Part shown: piece after piece, positions 1 to 10,148 of the stretch
Layout of the letters: each line of letters starts with the position of its first letter
Numbering within the stretch: position 1 is the first letter of the stretch
Assembly: GCF_000812565.1 (NCBI RefSeq)
Contig: NZ_JTAM01000047.1
Coordinates: forward strand, 20,262-84,261
Source of the DNA: Flammeovirga sp. OC4
GTDB lineage: Bacteria > Bacteroidota > Bacteroidia > Cytophagales > Flammeovirgaceae
Length of the DNA stretch: 64,000 nt
Direction of reading: 5' to 3'
Notes under the pieces: model-generated
The model's database searches: none
Told to the model about the DNA's origin: nothing
What the model saw: only the letters and a program-made list of their open reading frames with translations
Position numbers and translations under genes: made by a program

Positions 1-2
1 GA

Positions 3-3000
3 TGCGGTTATGCACAATTTGCCATTGCGTATGATTTCATGGTGAATTATTTAAAAGAAAGCAATACAAAAGTATATCAACAATCTTCAGGAAGTAAAAT
101 CGCTTTTGATAATACGAAAGCGCAAAAGGCCATTTACAACTTGGCCATGAATGCTTTGAATGAGCATGGAGGTGCTGATACAAAATACGGCAAGGAAGTA
201 AGTAATCACCCTATTCTGAGAGCGCCAGGCGTGTTGTTTAGCATTTTGAACGTAGAAGATGATGCAGAAAGAGAACGTATGTTTGATGTATTCTGGAGAG
301 TAGGTACAAAACAGCAGAACTCTTTTACAAAATCCATCTTGCCAATGTTTGGCGAACAGGGAATTTGGCCTGAGGCAGTGAGTTACGGTTTTATGCAGAA
401 TGTGACTTTGGTGCTTAATATTGTAGACCGAATGAAACCGGAATTAAATGTGATGGATGATTATATGCGAATTCTGGACGGTAACTTTATTTTTGATAAC
501 CTCAGAATGCCGAACAGACGCTTTGTAAGATATGGAGATTCACACCGTGATATTGATAAAACCGGAGAACTGTACAGATACACCATGAATTTAGCCAAAA
601 GAAGAGGCTACGATGAATACGTTCAGCAAGCAACAGTGGCGTTACGTCAAGGGTATGATACTGAAGGAGGTTATGATCCTCAAGTACCAATCACCGTTTT
701 TGGAAATTATAAAGCCTTTGATCAACTGTTCTGGGGATTTGATATTCCAACAGAGATCGAGGGGGAAATTGATTTTGAAAAACCTACTGTAGTGATCAAA
801 CACGCAGGTGTGGCACTTCAAAGAAATTATGTAGAAGTAGATAACGAAGACTACGGTTTGTGTGGCATCATTGGTGGAGCACATTACGTTCACTCTCATT
901 GTACAGGCATCACCATGGAACTGTATGGGGCAGGTTATATTATGGCCGCTAATGCAGGTTTACCAAAAACATTAGCCGAAAGAAAAGAACCAGAACATGA
1001 GGTGTATTTCTGGAGACATGCCGGTAATAATACCATGATTGTCAACGGCGAAACACATGGTGTTCAACCGGGATCATGGAATACGGATTCTTATTTATGG
1101 ATGAATACAACGGTGAATGAATCAGCAGAACCAAAACATTTGGAAGACCCTATTCACCCTCACTTCAGTTTTGCCACTCAGTATTTAGATGACAAAATCA
1201 ATAATGACGAGCAAAAAAGAACGTTAAGTACAATCCGTACAAGTGAGACGACCGCTTACTATTTCGACATGTTCCGTTCTCGTTCAAAAGGAGAAAATAA
1301 TTTCCACGATTACATCTATCATAACCTTGGTGATGCAACGAATGTGATGGATAGTAACGGAGCCTCATTGAGTGTAAAAGCAACAGATCGCTACCAAAAT
1401 GATATTGGAGATTTACAACAGTCTCCAGGCTGGCGTTTCTTCGAAGATACTAAAGTAACAGACCCTGTAAGCGAAGCCGTTCAAGTACGTTTTGATTTAG
1501 AAGAGACCAACACTTATATGAATATGTTTGCACCGGCAGGCGTAGAGCGTGAATATACAAAAGCACTAGGTCCGGCCACGCGTGAAGCTAAAGGAGGTTA
1601 TATCAACAAGAAAACGCAGATCATGGCCATCCGTCAGCAAGGCGAAGCATGGGACAAACCGTATGTGCATATTTTTGAACCGAGCAAATCAACTAATACA
1701 AGTGTGAAATCAGTAGAGCATTTGTATGACGGTGAAGTAATTGTAGGGGCGAAAGTAAAGAGTCAGATTGGAAATAAAGTAGTCGTAGATTACATTTTAT
1801 GTCAAGAAGATGCAAGCAGTACGGTGACTATCCAAGACTTAGATATCGCATTTAATGGCCACTTTGGTATTGTAAGATACGAGGAAAATGTAACGGAAGC
1901 TTCAGTAACGCTTTACATCGGTGACGGTACAAGTTTATCATACGGAGCGCATTCATTACAAGCGGATGCCTCTAACAAAGGTCAGAAAGTAATTGCTGTT
2001 GAAGTAGATGAAAAACGTGGCTTAGGATTCAATAACTTAATCAACAATCAAGAATTCCCTAAAAACAGTAATGTAGACGTGGAAGCAATTGTGGGTTCTG
2101 ATTATACAGAAGTGACTTTATTTGTAGATGATAAAAATGTAGGAACGCTAACGCAAGCACCTTGGGTTTGGTCTTCAGTTCCTGAATTGACTAACTTGAC
2201 AGCCGTAAATTATGCCATCAAAATAGAGGCAAAAGATGCTCAAGGTATGATTGAGTCAAGAAGTCTGACAATTTTGACACCAGAACAATGGGCTTACACG
2301 GATGATAATATGCCACATCCTGTACCAGGAAGAATTGAATTTGAGCATTACGACCATGGCGGAATTGACATCGCTTATTGGGATAAAGTAAATCAAAATT
2401 CATCTTCATTCCGCCCTGATGAAATGGTAGATATTAATTCATCAGGTACGGTAGTGAGAGATATAAAAAGTGGAGAGTGGCTTGAATTTACAATTGACGT
2501 ACAAGAGTCAGGAAACTATGATTTAGAAGTCAATCACCAAACACGAAAAAGTCCAGAGTTCAAACAGTTAACCGTTTCATTCCCTGATGAAGGCATTACG
2601 TTTATTTCAGAAAAAGTTTTGACGAATACAGGATCTTCTACATTTGAGACAGAAAAAGTAGGGAATTTCTACATGGAGAAAGGAGAGCACGTTTTACGTA
2701 TGAACTTTTTGAACTTCGGTTTTGATGTAGATTACTTTGTCTTGACTAAAACATCAGAAAGTTTTAAAGTGACCTTCAATGACGGTGAAAATACGTATGT
2801 AAAATATACTCAGGAAGACGGTACATGTGAGCTACCTTCTAACCCTTATCACCCACAAAAAACATTTGTAGAGTGGGAAACTTCAGAAGGAGTTGTATTT
2901 GATGAAAATACAGTAGTGACAGAAGATATGGTGGTAAATGCAGTTTGGGAAACCAAAGTATTTACACTGGACGTCATAGCAGAAAATGGAGCAGTAGCGA

Positions 3001-3422
3001 TCTCTCCAGAAGAAGAAAATTATGATCCTAATACAGAATTGCAATTAACAGCAACGGCGGAAGAAGGGTATCAATTTGTAGGTTGGTCAGGTGATTACGA
3101 AGGAACGGAGAATCCGATCACGGTTACAATGGTGAAGAACTTGAATATTACAGCCAGATTTGAAGTGATAACGAACGTTGAAACTTTTGATCTGAACGCA
3201 AAAGTATATCCTAATCCATCTCACAACGGCATCATCAATATTACGATTCCAACGACAGAAAAAGCCACTTACAAAGTGTATTCTATCAATGGTACTCTTG
3301 TTAAAGAAGGTAGTTTTATTCAAAAAACAACTTTAATGATGAAGGATGCGAACAGTGGAATTTATCTTCTTGAGGTGCAAACTTCCAAAGGAATGGAAAG
3401 AGTGAAACTTATAATACAATAA
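3..3422 (+). CDS. Heparinase II/III-like polysaccharide lyase with CBM6-like, InlB-repeat and T9SS domains (5' partial)
   Basis: The reading frame is open to the left window edge, so the start and signal peptide are missing. The first ~650 visible residues look like a heparinase II/III-type lyase: an alpha-helical part followed by a beta-sandwich with the His-rich stretch 'HYVHSHCTGITMELYG' and a 'FRSRS...DYIYHN' segment. Then come an Ig-like domain (nt ~2010-2270), a CBM6-like domain (~2315-2750, 'GRIEFEHYD'), one InlB-type repeat (~2764-2965), one divergent 'GWSGDYEGTENP' repeat (~2966-3165) and a T9SS type A sorting domain (~3180-3420, 'KVYPNPSHNG'). It is therefore probably exported and surface-attached or released. 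With PL24 and PL25 genes nearby, ulvan is the likely substrate; membership of an ulvan lyase family such as PL40 is a guess. The next gene starts 15 bases downstream, so the two are probably co-transcribed. Confidence 0.7.
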   Translation, partial: CGYAQFAIAYDFMVNYLKESNTKVYQQSSGSKIAFDNTKAQKAIYNLAMNALNEHGGADTKYGKEVSNHPILRAPGVLFSILNVEDDAERERMFDVFWRVGTKQQNSFTKSILPMFGEQGIWPEAVSYGFMQNVTLVLNIVDRMKPELNVMDDYMRILDGNFIFDNLRMPNRRFVRYGDSHRDIDKTGELYRYTMNLAKRRGYDEYVQQATVALRQGYDTEGGYDPQVPITVFGNYKAFDQLFWGFDIPTEIEGEIDFEKPTVVIKHAGVALQRNYVEVDNEDYGLCGIIGGAHYVHSHCTGITMELYGAGYIMAANAGLPKTLAERKEPEHEVYFWRHAGNNTMIVNGETHGVQPGSWNTDSYLWMNTTVNESAEPKHLEDPIHPHFSFATQYLDDKINNDEQKRTLSTIRTSETTAYYFDMFRSRSKGENNFHDYIYHNLGDATNVMDSNGASLSVKATDRYQNDIGDLQQSPGWRFFEDTKVTDPVSEAVQVRFDLEETNTYMNMFAPAGVEREYTKALGPATREAKGGYINKKTQIMAIRQQGEAWDKPYVHIFEPSKSTNTSVKSVEHLYDGEVIVGAKVKSQIGNKVVVDYILCQEDASSTVTIQDLDIAFNGHFGIVRYEENVTEASVTLYIGDGTSLSYGAHSLQADASNKGQKVIAVEVDEKRGLGFNNLINNQEFPKNSNVDVEAIVGSDYTEVTLFVDDKNVGTLTQAPWVWSSVPELTNLTAVNYAIKIEAKDAQGMIESRSLTILTPEQWAYTDDNMPHPVPGRIEFEHYDHGGIDIAYWDKVNQNSSSFRPDEMVDINSSGTVVRDIKSGEWLEFTIDVQESGNYDLEVNHQTRKSPEFKQLTVSFPDEGITFISEKVLTNTGSSTFETEKVGNFYMEKGEHVLRMNFLNFGFDVDYFVLTKTSESFKVTFNDGENTYVKYTQEDGTCELPSNPYHPQKTFVEWETSEGVVFDENTVVTEDMVVNAVWETKVFTLDVIAENGAVAISPEEENYDPNTELQLTATAEEGYQFVGWSGDYEGTENPITVTMVKNLNITARFEVITNVETFDLNAKVYPNPSHNGIINITIPTTEKATYKVYSINGTLVKEGSFIQKTTLMMKDANSGIYLLEVQTSKGMERVKLIIQ

Positions 3423-3437
3423 ACAAACTGATTTGTG

Positions 3438-6400
3438 ATGAATAGATTGATCTCAAAATATATAATAGCAGTCACGTTGTCCTTGGTGTTTACAAGCACC
3501 TTCGGACAACGTGTAGAAACTCGGTTGAATGCCGATTGGAAATTTATTTTAGATGAAGATGAAAAAGCATTTTCACAAAAAGAATTTGACGATCAGGCTT
3601 GGAAAACCATCAACGTACCACACGATTGGTCTTTCAACAAAGGCGTAAGAGATGGTGGAGACCAAAAGCAAGGCGGAGGTTATCATGATGGTGGAATTGG
3701 TTGGTACAGAAAAACAATCAACGTCAAGAAGGCTAGCCTTTCCAATGTGCATTACATCAATTTTGATGGAGTGTACATGAACAGTGAAGTATGGGTCAAT
3801 GGAAATCACCTTGGAAAACGTCCTTATGGGTATATTAGTTTTCGTTATGAAATATCGAAATATTTGGTAGAAGGTGAAAATACCATTGCTGTCAGAGTTG
3901 ATAACAGCTTAGAGCCGTCGGCACGTTGGTATCACCCTTGTGGTATCTATGCATCTGTTACTTTGATAGCGGTAAACCCTACGCATATTTCACCTAATGG
4001 CATATTTATTACTACACCTAAAATCTCAGAGAAAAAAGGCGTTGTAAATGCCGAGGTTGCATTATCCTCAATGGGAAAACTGCCTAAAAAATCAATTCTA
4101 AAAACAACAGTTTATTCAGCTCAAGGAAAGGTTTTGGCCACAGCAGAACAAAACGTTCAAGAGGTCGCAAAAGCCTTTAATTTAGAAATGAAGGTAGAAG
4201 ACCCTCAGCTTTGGAGCCCAGAAACGCCACAATTGTATGTATTGAAGACGCAGGTGCTTTCAGGAAAAAAAGTCATCGATGAGGTAGCCACCAACTTTGG
4301 TTTCCGTACTGTAAAATGGGACAAAACAACAGGTTTTTGGTTGAACGGAGAAAATGTAAAGCTCAAAGGGGTTTGTGAGCACTGGGAAGGTGGCCCTGTT
4401 GGGGGAGCATGGACCAAACCCATGTTGAGATGGAAATTGCAATTGCTGAAAGATATGGGCATCAATGCCATCCGTCCTTCACACAACCCAACACCTCCAA
4501 TGTTCTATGACATTTGTGATGAAATTGGACTATTGGTCATGGATGAAATCTTTGATGGATGGCATAAAAAAGCACCGGAAGATTATGGCAAGCAGGCCTT
4601 TGATGAATGGTGGCAACGTGACATTAAAGAATGGATTACAAGAGACCGCAATCACCCAAGTATCTTTGTGTACAGTTTAGGAAATGAAACACATAGTGAT
4701 ATCGCACCGGAATTAGTGAAGTTCAGTAGAAGTATTGATCCCACAAGATTGTATACATCAGGAGCAGGAAACAGTGAAGATATGGACATCATTGGTGTAA
4801 ATGGAGGTTCTGAAAACAAGACCTTTATTGAAAATAGACGCTTTGATAAACCTTTTATTTCTACCGAGGCACCACACACTTGGCAAACGAGAGGATATTA
4901 CAGAACACATACATGGTGGAGAGACAATGAACTTCCTGGTACGTATGAATTACCGAATTTAACGGAGAAAGAAATCTTCTTCTATGAAGGTTTAGATCCT
5001 AAAAAATGGAAGAACAGAAAGCAACGTTTTAACTCCTCTTACGACAATGCCACAGTCCGTATTTCAGCGCGTAAAAGCTGGGAACAAGTACGTGACAATC
5101 CATGGATAAGTGGTCATTTCCGTTGGACAGGATTCGATTATTACGGAGAAGCAGGCTTGGTACACGGTGGTTTACCTTTCAACTTATTTATGGGTGGAGC
5201 CTTGGATGTAGCCGGTTTCAAAAAAGACCTTTTCTATTTCTATCAAAGCCAATGGACCAATGAAACAATGGTACATATTTTACCACATTGGACACACTCA
5301 CGCATGAAAAAAGGGACTGAAATTCCAGTTTGGGTATATTCTAATGCAGATGAAGTGGAGCTGTTTTTCAATGGAAAATCATTAGGAAAAGAAAAGCCGG
5401 GTACGGTTTGGGATGAGATGCAATGCGATTGGATGGTCCCTTACCAAGAAGGAACACTAGAGGCCGTAGCGTATGTAAACGGTAAAGAAGTGAAAAGAAC
5501 TTCAGTAAGTACAAGTGCTGAACCTTCTCAATTGAAAACGGAAGCAACACATCTAAAAGCAGAAGACGGTTATGCTGACAGTTATATTATCACTTCAGAA
5601 AGCGTGGACAGCCACGGAAATCTTTATCCTTATGGAGAAAATCAAATCTACTATCATGTGATTGGAGATCTTCAAAAAGTATCCATGGAAAATGGTGATC
5701 CTATTGATCCGACGAGCCGTACAAAATCAGATTTTAGAAAGCTATTTTTTGGTAAAAATAGAATGTTCCTTCAAGCCAATAACAAGGCCACTTCAGGAGC
5801 AATTGTAACAGCTTCCATCTTAGGAGACAAAGCATTATATATTTCAAATAAAATCTCGATTGATACAGACCATATTCCAGTAATTGGTAAAGTGGAAGCA
5901 ATGGATTTGAAGGTGAAATATACAACAGACGGCACTGATCCTCTAGCAAGTGGTCAAGACTATAAAGGAGCATTTGAAGTAGAAGACGGAACGACTGTAA
6001 AGGCCGTTGTATTGCATAATGATAAAGTTTTACTGAGCATGAGCGAAACTTTTGGAAAGGATGAAGGTCTTTTCTGGGGCGATGAACACTCAGCAGATAT
6101 GTGGATCGGTAGAGGTATCAATCTAGGAGCAGAGGAAGCCGTTTTAGAAGGAAAAGCAACAGTCAGTAAAGAGGCTCGCCGTTTTAAAGGATCAGGTTTT
6201 GTGAAGTTTGATGATGAAGAAGGAGCAATCACTTGGTACAAAGAAAACGACGGTGAAGCAGGCGATTTCAGCATCCGTTTCCGCTATATGCACAACAATA
6301 AAAATCAACTTCACCCTATGAAATTATATGTGAATGGGGTGTACATCAAAACTTTCGAATTTAAACCAACAGGAGGTTGGGAAAAGGATTGGAAATTCGT

Positions 6401-6497
6401 GAACACCATTGTGAATTTCACCGAAGGTGCCAACGCCATCAAACTCCAAACTACAGGGCAAGGTGGACCTTTTGTGGATGAATTGTTTGTGGATTAA
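3438..6497 (+). CDS. GH2 family exo-beta-glycosidase (beta-galactosidase/glucuronidase type), multidomain
   Basis: Exported glycosidase of 1019 residues with an N-terminal signal peptide ending near 'STFG-Q'. Domains in order: GH2 sugar-binding jelly roll, Ig-like domain, TIM barrel, a DUF4982-like domain ('IPVWVYSNADEVELFFNGK'), a chitobiase-C-like strand domain (~residues 810-870) and a C-terminal CBM35/CBM6-like domain. The acid/base Glu is E417 in 'SLGNETHSD'; the likely nucleophile is E477 in 'FISTEAPH'. I use ATG 3438; a GTG at 3435 is also in frame. The gap to the upstream lyase is 15 bases, and a strong terminator follows. GH2 enzymes of ulvan loci remove non-reducing-end sugars from oligosaccharides; the exact sugar cannot be read from sequence. 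Confidence 0.85.
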   Translation: MNRLISKYIIAVTLSLVFTSTFGQRVETRLNADWKFILDEDEKAFSQKEFDDQAWKTINVPHDWSFNKGVRDGGDQKQGGGYHDGGIGWYRKTINVKKASLSNVHYINFDGVYMNSEVWVNGNHLGKRPYGYISFRYEISKYLVEGENTIAVRVDNSLEPSARWYHPCGIYASVTLIAVNPTHISPNGIFITTPKISEKKGVVNAEVALSSMGKLPKKSILKTTVYSAQGKVLATAEQNVQEVAKAFNLEMKVEDPQLWSPETPQLYVLKTQVLSGKKVIDEVATNFGFRTVKWDKTTGFWLNGENVKLKGVCEHWEGGPVGGAWTKPMLRWKLQLLKDMGINAIRPSHNPTPPMFYDICDEIGLLVMDEIFDGWHKKAPEDYGKQAFDEWWQRDIKEWITRDRNHPSIFVYSLGNETHSDIAPELVKFSRSIDPTRLYTSGAGNSEDMDIIGVNGGSENKTFIENRRFDKPFISTEAPHTWQTRGYYRTHTWWRDNELPGTYELPNLTEKEIFFYEGLDPKKWKNRKQRFNSSYDNATVRISARKSWEQVRDNPWISGHFRWTGFDYYGEAGLVHGGLPFNLFMGGALDVAGFKKDLFYFYQSQWTNETMVHILPHWTHSRMKKGTEIPVWVYSNADEVELFFNGKSLGKEKPGTVWDEMQCDWMVPYQEGTLEAVAYVNGKEVKRTSVSTSAEPSQLKTEATHLKAEDGYADSYIITSESVDSHGNLYPYGENQIYYHVIGDLQKVSMENGDPIDPTSRTKSDFRKLFFGKNRMFLQANNKATSGAIVTASILGDKALYISNKISIDTDHIPVIGKVEAMDLKVKYTTDGTDPLASGQDYKGAFEVEDGTTVKAVVLHNDKVLLSMSETFGKDEGLFWGDEHSADMWIGRGINLGAEEAVLEGKATVSKEARRFKGSGFVKFDDEEGAITWYKENDGEAGDFSIRFRYMHNNKNQLHPMKLYVNGVYIKTFEFKPTGGWEKDWKFVNTIVNFTEGANAIKLQTTGQGGPFVDELFVD

Positions 6498-6533
6498 TAG
6501 GAAGGTTTAACTAGAGGGAAGAAGGAAGAGAAA

Positions 6534-6591
6534 ATGGTTCTTGATGTGGTTCACCGGACCACTTTACGGTCCACAACAAGAACCATTTTTT
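6534..6591 (+). terminator. Rho-independent terminator after the GH2 gene
   Basis: A long hairpin closes between ATGGTTCTTG (6534-6543) and CAAGAACCAT (6577-6586), continues through TGTGG/CCACA, and is followed by a T-run. A second, outer set of purine- and pyrimidine-rich arms (about 6512-6533 and 6591-6620) can extend it. The rest of the gap to 6793 shows no gene. Confidence 0.8.
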
Positions 6592-6793
6592 CTTCTCTCA
6601 TCATTCTTCCCTCTTCCCTCTTTTACCTAGGGTTCAAAATATTGCACTTTATAAAATGATCGATTCAAGTTCTCAAACATAAACTTGGTTCGCTCACAAT
6701 GAAATGAAAAAATAGAGAAAAGGTCAATTGAAATGAAAGCCTTTTCTAAAGCGCTCTCAAGCGTTAGCAAACATAATTATTACTTAAAATAAC

Positions 6794-9700
6794 ATGAAAA
6801 GACAATTAACTATTTTAGGGGCGTTCCCCTGTTCGAGGCAGTGTGTCTCGGCACTTTCACTATGTCTACTCTGGCTTTTTAACCTTCCAAGCACATCGGC
6901 ACAAGTGACGATGGAAATTCAAGAAAAAGTATCAGAACAAGTGATGTTTTTTGATGGCGTAAAAGTGCCAACAAGCCATAGTGCCAACTCTACAACAGGC
7001 TATGATTATGTCTATGGAAATGCCCTAACTCCACACGGAGATTGCATCAAAACTTACAAGCATTTTGTGTTTATGACATGGTACCGTGGCGGTAAAGAAG
7101 ACCGACATGTGATGCTGACACGTTATAACATGAAGACAGGTGTTTCTAAAACCATTGAGTTCCCTCACCAACATACAGGTTACAACGGAAAGTGGTGGAT
7201 TGGTGAAACGCACAACACCATTTCAGTAGGTATTTGCCCAAAAGACAGCACAGTGCATATGCTGTATGATTTGCATAGAAATGGAAATATTACAAAAGAC
7301 AATATTGGAACAGAAGACTACCTAAGGTATTCATTTACAGAAACAGGTGGAGCAACGGTTCCAGATGAAGAGTTTACATTGGATCGTTTTGTGAACTCAG
7401 AAAAAGGACATTACAAGCATCTTTCTTTTAAAGGAATTGACAATGTAACAGTGACTAAATTACTTACTTACCCTGCTTTTTTTACTAACGATGAAGGCGA
7501 TCTGTTTATGAAAAACCGATTTGGCTATTCAGAAAACGGTCGCTTTCTTTTTGCAAGATATGATGGTGAGGAATGGCACGGTTACACGGATTTCAACAGA
7601 TCAGGTGCTTCTAATTACGATTCAGAATACAATTGGGGTCTTTATGGAGATATCAAGTATGTGAATGGTAAAATCAGAATTGGTTTCCAAAGAAGATTAA
7701 ATAATAGAAATGACAAATACCAATATCAAAACGGTATCTATTATGCTTATTCGGATGATCCGAACGGGATAAATGATTGGAAGGATCATAATGGAAATGG
7801 TTTTGCTAGACCGCTCTCCAACTCTGATTTAATCAAAGTAGCAGAGCCTGGTGATTGGGTGGAAACGACAAAGAAAGACCAAGTGTATATTGTAAGTGGT
7901 TTCGATTGGACGGTGACTGAAAAAGGAGATGTGCATTTTGTAAGTCAGGTAAAAGACAAAGAAAATAACGTCACTAAAAAGTTACATACTTTCAAGAAAG
8001 AAGGAGAGACAGAGTTTACCACTGTAGAATATTCGGCGGGTAGCTCATTGTACACAAGTGGAGACGATGTCTATGTGATTGGCTTAATCAACAGTCGTGT
8101 GAATATCGCAAGAACGAAAGGTGGTACAAGCGAATTTGAAACGATCTATCAGCATGATAGAGGACCTGTTTTTGATAAGGGAGTCGCTTATGTTGAGGAT
8201 GGAAAGTTATACTATTATTTGAAACAAAAGGGAGGTACAGGCGATCAACGTACTACTTATCTTCAAGTATTTGATTTAGGCGTTTCTTCTATTGATGTAG
8301 GAATCACTTCACCACTTGAAGGTACAACACAACTTACTGGCGAGGCAATGACAATAACAGCCGAAGCAACGTCGGAAGATGGTATTGAAAAAGTAGAATT
8401 TAAAGCCAACGGAACTCTAATTCAAACAGCTACAACAGCTCCTTACACAGTAGATTGGACACCCGATACAGCAGGTGAATATACACTTGAAGCTGTAGCT
8501 TATGATACACAAGGACAACACACAACATCATCAGAAGTGACAATTACTGTTGCAGATGCAAGAAGTGTGGTAGGTTTTAAAAACCTTTCGGATAAAATGG
8601 AAGTACCCACAGGCAGTGACCTTGATGTAGAAGCACTGATTGGTACAGATTATACAGAAGTGTCGTTATTCATCAATGACCAAAATATAGGTACACTTAC
8701 GGAAGCACCTTTTGTTTGGTCTTCAGCGAGTATTCCAGCATTATCCAACTTAACGGAGTGGGAATATACTTTAAAACTTGTAGCAAAAGGCGGACAAGGA
8801 GAGGAGACTGAACATAGCATTATGATCACGACTCCAAAACCGGAACAATGGCCTTTTACAGAAGACAATAAGCCTCATACCATCCCTGGAAAAGTAGAAT
8901 TTGAACATTATGATAATGGCGGTTTTGATATTGCCTATTGGGATAAAGTAAATCAAAATTCCTCTTCTTTCCGTCCAGATGAAATGGTAGATATCAGTTC
9001 TGATGGTACAAAAGTCCGTGATATCAAAACAGGTGAGTGGCTAGAATATACCATCAATATTCTTGAAACAGGAGATTACGAACTGTTTGTCAACCATGAA
9101 AGCAGAAGGGATGTGAACCTAGCCCAACTGAACGTTTCATTTCCCGATGAGGACATTTCATTTATTGAAAATAGAGTACTGACTTATACAGGAAGCGGTA
9201 CATGGATCACAGAAAACTTGGGAACTTTCAGAATGGAAGCAGGTGTACACGTCTTACGTTTTCACTTTTTACAATATGGTTTTGATGTAGATTTCTTTGA
9301 GTTGAAAAAAGTAGGGGGATTATCACCAACGTATGAAGTGACATTTATTAATGGAGATGAAAGGACAGTGGTCACTACGAACCTAGATGGTACATGTGAT
9401 TTACCAGAAGAGCCAGTAAATGAAGATGAAAATCTTGTATTTCATGGATGGTTGACAGACGAAAATGAAATATTTGATGAAAATACCATTGTTACAGAGG
9501 ATATGGAGGTACGTGCAGCTTGGGAAAATAAGTATAAAATAAGCATTCTGGTGACAGAAGGACATGGTAAAGTGGAGATTGGTACTGGTGAAAATAATGA
9601 GACGTTATTAACAGCGATTCCTAGTGAAGGGTACAGATTTGTCTCTTGGTCAGGTGATCATGAAGGAACAGATAATCCAACCACTGTAGCAAGAGGTAGT

Positions 9701-9991
9701 GACCTTACTATTAGAGCAAATTTTGAATTGGTATCTACAGTCACTTCCATTACTCCTGAACAAAGTACAGCCAAAGTTTATCCTAACCCTTCAGAGGGTA
9801 TTCTGAATATAGAATTACCATCAGTTGAAGAAGCGAATTACAAGCTGTCTACTATTACAGGTCAGTTGATTTCAAATGGAGCCTTTGTCCATAAAATCAC
9901 ATTAGAATTACCAACTGAAAACAACCGTATTTATATCCTTGAAATCATCACAAAACAAGGTGTAGAAACGAAAAAGATAATGATTAAGTAG
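6794..9991 (+). CDS. PL24-type ulvan lyase with Ig-like, CBM6-like, InlB-repeat and T9SS domains
   Basis: Secreted endo-lyase expected to cut the rhamnose-3-sulfate to uronate bond of ulvan by beta-elimination. After a signal peptide (~1-37), residues ~40-495 form a BNR-4-like beta-propeller with stretches I recognise from the Alteromonas-type PL24 ulvan lyase: 'HGDCIKTYKHFVFMTWYRGG', 'EDRHVMLTRYN', 'WWIGETHNTIS' and 'YQNGIYYAYSDDPNG'. Two Ig-like domains (~497-690), a CBM6-like domain (~692-835), one InlB-type repeat (~845-915), one 'SWSGDHEGTDNP' repeat and a T9SS sorting domain ('KVYPNPSEG', ~990-1065) follow. A second PL24 gene at 35.9 kb has the propeller and sorting domain only. The binding and repeat domains match those of the upstream lyase and the next two proteins, showing module sharing. 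Confidence 0.85.
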   Translation: MKRQLTILGAFPCSRQCVSALSLCLLWLFNLPSTSAQVTMEIQEKVSEQVMFFDGVKVPTSHSANSTTGYDYVYGNALTPHGDCIKTYKHFVFMTWYRGGKEDRHVMLTRYNMKTGVSKTIEFPHQHTGYNGKWWIGETHNTISVGICPKDSTVHMLYDLHRNGNITKDNIGTEDYLRYSFTETGGATVPDEEFTLDRFVNSEKGHYKHLSFKGIDNVTVTKLLTYPAFFTNDEGDLFMKNRFGYSENGRFLFARYDGEEWHGYTDFNRSGASNYDSEYNWGLYGDIKYVNGKIRIGFQRRLNNRNDKYQYQNGIYYAYSDDPNGINDWKDHNGNGFARPLSNSDLIKVAEPGDWVETTKKDQVYIVSGFDWTVTEKGDVHFVSQVKDKENNVTKKLHTFKKEGETEFTTVEYSAGSSLYTSGDDVYVIGLINSRVNIARTKGGTSEFETIYQHDRGPVFDKGVAYVEDGKLYYYLKQKGGTGDQRTTYLQVFDLGVSSIDVGITSPLEGTTQLTGEAMTITAEATSEDGIEKVEFKANGTLIQTATTAPYTVDWTPDTAGEYTLEAVAYDTQGQHTTSSEVTITVADARSVVGFKNLSDKMEVPTGSDLDVEALIGTDYTEVSLFINDQNIGTLTEAPFVWSSASIPALSNLTEWEYTLKLVAKGGQGEETEHSIMITTPKPEQWPFTEDNKPHTIPGKVEFEHYDNGGFDIAYWDKVNQNSSSFRPDEMVDISSDGTKVRDIKTGEWLEYTINILETGDYELFVNHESRRDVNLAQLNVSFPDEDISFIENRVLTYTGSGTWITENLGTFRMEAGVHVLRFHFLQYGFDVDFFELKKVGGLSPTYEVTFINGDERTVVTTNLDGTCDLPEEPVNEDENLVFHGWLTDENEIFDENTIVTEDMEVRAAWENKYKISILVTEGHGKVEIGTGENNETLLTAIPSEGYRFVSWSGDHEGTDNPTTVARGSDLTIRANFELVSTVTSITPEQSTAKVYPNPSEGILNIELPSVEEANYKLSTITGQLISNGAFVHKITLELPTENNRIYILEIITKQGVETKKIMIK

Positions 9992-10148
9992 TGCTTTTGT
10001 TAACAGCCTTCGCCTGCTATAAAAAAGTGGGCAAGGCATCGTTTTCAACATTTCAGCGACACTAATAAAAGCTACATTTTTTCTACTGAAGTATACTACG
10101 TGCTTCTGCCTTTATTACTTATACAATTAATATAAATCTTTAAGCAAC

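Noticed and set aside
9992..10148. Hairpin near 10012-10040 (GCCTTCGCC with GGGCAAGGC) as a terminator of the PL24 gene
   Set aside because: The stem needs a bulge and no T-run follows, so I cannot support it.
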